Shown one piece after another: positions 16,301 to 17,382 of a stretch of DNA of 17,382 nucleotides. The stretch is taken from positions 1-17,382 of the forward strand of contig CAMLDJ010000100.1 in assembly GCA_946478755.1 (NCBI GenBank), read 5' to 3'. The position numbers and the translations under genes are program-made. This DNA is from an uncultured Pedobacter sp. Lineage in GTDB: Bacteria; Bacteroidota; Bacteroidia; Sphingobacteriales; Sphingobacteriaceae. The notes beneath the pieces are model-generated. The model had not been told where the DNA came from. It saw only the letters and a program-made list of their open reading frames with translations, and did no database searches. The number at the start of each line of letters is the position of its first letter. Position 1 is the stretch's first letter.

Positions 16301-17067
16301 TCGGTGACCCTGATGCCAAAAAAGAAAAGGATTAAAAGTAAGGTGCCGGTCATGATACTCCCTTTTTTTACCAGCCAGGCGCAAAGGGAATTAAAAAACA
16401 GACAAAAGCTAAAAAGCCCGATTACCCACAACCAGACTTCAATGGCTCCGTAAATGCTTTTAGCATATCCTTGCATCAACTTCACTTCAAATAAGGGTTC
16501 CCCATTTAGATTCTTTATGCCGTATATTTCTGCATCAGTGTAATTTGCGAGGGACAATGAATTAGAAGGAGAGAGGTACTTCGAGATGGTATTTTCGAGG
16601 TAATGATTTTCAATATCAAAGTTACTTTTTACCTCAATGAGAAAAATGAGTGTATAATTGCCTGAAGTCTTCTTTATCAATTCGTAGGATCCATTACGAA
16701 GCCCCACAAAAGAAGATCCCTCCATTACCGACCCTGGACCCGTTGGAAATGCATTGAATGAACTCCAGAACTTTAACTCATGATTTTTATAAACCAGAAG
16801 GTTAATGCCTTGATCAGAATAGGTTTTAATGAAGTCTGAAGCTGCATTCATATCCTGCGCAAACTTCTTGGCCTTTTCTACCTGCAAGCGATCTGACAGG
16901 AAATCATAGATGGTCTGCTCCTTAATAAGGAGTTTTTCCTGAAGCTGACGGGCATCGTACCTAAGCAGCTCTTTTTTTGTTATGGAATGCCTTAACGATA
17001 AGGCGGTAATGATACAACAAGCGCCCAGTATTAATAAAAGAAATCTTATTTTACCTCTTATACCCAC
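13345..17067 (-). CDS. Very large NtrY-type sensor histidine kinase with about 12 membrane spans
   Basis: The 1240-aa protein starts at GTG (17065-17067); upstream in frame are three stop codons and no ATG, and no Met follows until residue 73. A span at 7-25 leads to an extracytoplasmic segment, then a block of eight spans (about 205-465), a second outer segment (about 470-705), spans at 711-737 and 768-790, a third sensor segment (about 791-930), and a final span at 934-959. HAMP (about 960-1010) is followed by the dimerisation domain with phospho-acceptor His1032 in AHEIKNPLTPLKLGV. The ATPase domain has an N-box (NNLLKNGIEAG, Asn1148), G1 (DNGKGI, 1178-1183), F-box (FVPNFTTK) and G2 (GTGLGL, 1202-1207), so it looks active. 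It resembles NtrY in the kinase core; the eight-span block is not typical of NtrY. No response regulator is nearby. The signal is unknown. Confidence 0.92.
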   Translation of the reverse strand: MGIRGKIRFLLLILGACCIITALSLRHSITKKELLRYDARQLQEKLLIKEQTIYDFLSDRLQVEKAKKFAQDMNAASDFIKTYSDQGINLLVYKNHELKFWSSFNAFPTGPGSVMEGSSFVGLRNGSYELIKKTSGNYTLIFLIEVKSNFDIENHYLENTISKYLSPSNSLSLANYTDAEIYGIKNLNGEPLFEVKLMQGYAKSIYGAIEVWLWVIGLFSFCLFFNSLCAWLVKKGSIMTGTLLLILFFFGIRVTDLEYGWFNHQFNLQIFSPTIFGESFFLPSLGDFLLNVIAITWVVLFVYTYKDKYRMPKWLAASKTGGLLLHFLLLVAFSALAFLFDQVFFGLIINSKINFNITNIVNLGWISWVSIIILCLVWFNVYLVGSIFMQQTLQTKVTNKERLVLFLSVFFVYLIYRLATGFSIFFIAYAIFIFIMGWNIYIRNNKFSIGIFAALFFCLAFISSIKYLKFTDINEKSKRYTIAQKLGYADDPKIISSIESLEKAVSTDAFIAEYFKRPILDGSFDLEKHVNKILLGSYLTQYEYNLYEYNGADSAISNNEAVPLNYYKNLVKSGTIKVPECKFFYRLNYTFGYQNYFGIIPIFVDNHILGTLVIDLKSPQYNYNSQLPEILVDGKVRGEEDYSSYSFAFYNSGKLINQSGKYTYRLSGKEFKGQVGKGQMITDTLNYTHLVYMPASSKTIVISKERVSYVVRLATLSFFFLVFIIFSVTLYALIWLVKNIDNSWGGWFNINRSLMINANKILYKTRIQFSIVLSVVATLLIVGWTTYFYIRDEYRKQQESLIKEKIRKVQLSYEKQIFSTGVIPAENDQTNADFNQFANINAAYLNIFDTEGNVRFTSLPKIYDFGIIGKKMDATAYLYLRLQEVSEYINPAEQIGDFTYASAYAPIRDAQNRTIAYIGLPYYGNEADYQAKIGLFINTLINIYALVFVAIGILAVFLANQITSPLTFIQDSIRKTKLGQKNQPIQWSRHDEIGSLIKEYNKMISALEESAAKLARSERESAWREMAKQVAHEIKNPLTPLKLGVQLLEKSWKERDPNFEKKFERFNKSFIEQIDSLSTIASEFSNFAKMPDTKLEKLQLLPIIEQAKNVFTNTQDAEIYIFNQASEDLLVLGDKDQLLRTFNNLLKNGIEAGNTNEKCVIKIRIIHTESHVFIEVEDNGKGIDNYLQDKIFVPNFTTKSSGTGLGLAFVKQAVENAGGTIDFRSVSNIGTTFYLSFPLS

Positions 17068-17099
17068 GCCTGTTATATCTTTAAGGATTTATCATTACA

Positions 17100-17382
17100 T
17101 TATACAGCGGCAGCAGAGCTCGTTTGCATAGCCCTGTTTACCTTTTTAACCAGGCCTTGCAATACATTTCCTGGTCCAACTTCAATAAATTCATCCGCTC
17201 CGTCTGCAATCATCTGTTCAATCGTCTGTGTCCACTTCACCGCACCTGTTAATTGAGTAATCAGGTTAGCCTTTATGCTTTTGGGATCTGTGTTTGGTTT
17301 AGGATCTACATTCTGGTAGATAGGACATACCGGTGGCAGTATCGTTACCTGCTGTATGGCTTCCTGCAGTTCGAGCCTTGCC
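17100..17382 (-). CDS. fabD: Malonyl-CoA:ACP transacylase, C-terminal fragment
   Basis: The last 93 residues of the protein are in the window; the rest lies beyond its right edge. The translated fragment begins ARLELQEAIQQV, which normally follows the active-site FHSPLM(E/A)P segment of FabD. It continues with VCPIYQNVDPKPNTDP, then LTGAVKWTQTIEQMIADGA and FIEVGPGNVLQGLVKK, all standard FabD C-terminal motifs. The enzyme loads malonyl groups onto acyl carrier protein to start fatty acid elongation in the cytoplasm. The stop codon (complement of TTA 17100-17102) lies 32 bp before the GTG of the histidine kinase on the same strand, with no terminator hairpin between, so read-through into the kinase is plausible. 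The catalytic Ser and His are outside the window. Confidence 0.93.
   Translation of the reverse strand, partial: ARLELQEAIQQVTILPPVCPIYQNVDPKPNTDPKSIKANLITQLTGAVKWTQTIEQMIADGADEFIEVGPGNVLQGLVKKVNRAMQTSSAAAV

Overview
The window reads as chromosome of a Bacteroidota species, most likely Sphingobacteriaceae (Pedobacter- or Mucilaginibacter-like). This rests on a sigma/FecR/SusC/SusD locus, a SusC-type receptor with an STN domain, moderate G+C with A-rich translation starts, one TAnnTTTG-type promoter box, and a Bacteroidota-style M16 peptidase. The genus assignment is an inference from protein style, not from a marker gene.

Left part (1-3308): the tail of a multi-spanning membrane acyltransferase-like protein, then a secreted two-domain M16 zinc metallopeptidase that ends in a strong intrinsic terminator.

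Centre (3309-10696): a complete cell-surface signalling and nutrient-uptake locus on the + strand. The order is ECF sigma factor, FecR-type anti-sigma factor, SusC-like TonB-dependent receptor with an N-terminal STN signalling domain, and SusD-like lipoprotein. Substrate binding by the SusC/SusD pair is expected to be relayed through the STN domain to FecR, which then frees the sigma factor to drive receptor expression. No degradative enzyme follows susD; the locus stops at a bidirectional terminator. Both the FecR-SusC and the SusC-SusD gaps carry nested inverted repeats (an outer 8- or 11-bp stem around an inner hairpin), and the second also holds a 30-codon ORF that begins and ends inside the outer arms.

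Right part (10697-17382): a secreted glycoside-hydrolase-like (GHL10/DUF187) protein on the - strand converges on susD. A 174-bp AT-rich gap separates it from a divergently transcribed membrane-anchored coiled-coil protein of unknown function. That gene overlaps tail-to-tail by 9 bp with a very large (1240 aa, about 12 membrane spans) NtrY-type sensor histidine kinase that starts at GTG. The kinase lies 32 bp downstream of the end of fabD (malonyl-CoA:ACP transacylase), which is cut by the window edge. No tRNA, rRNA, CRISPR array, insertion sequence or phage gene was recognised. The strongest leads are the nested intercistronic structures and the unusual kinase with its convergent coiled-coil partner; nothing here can be called a new system from sequence alone.
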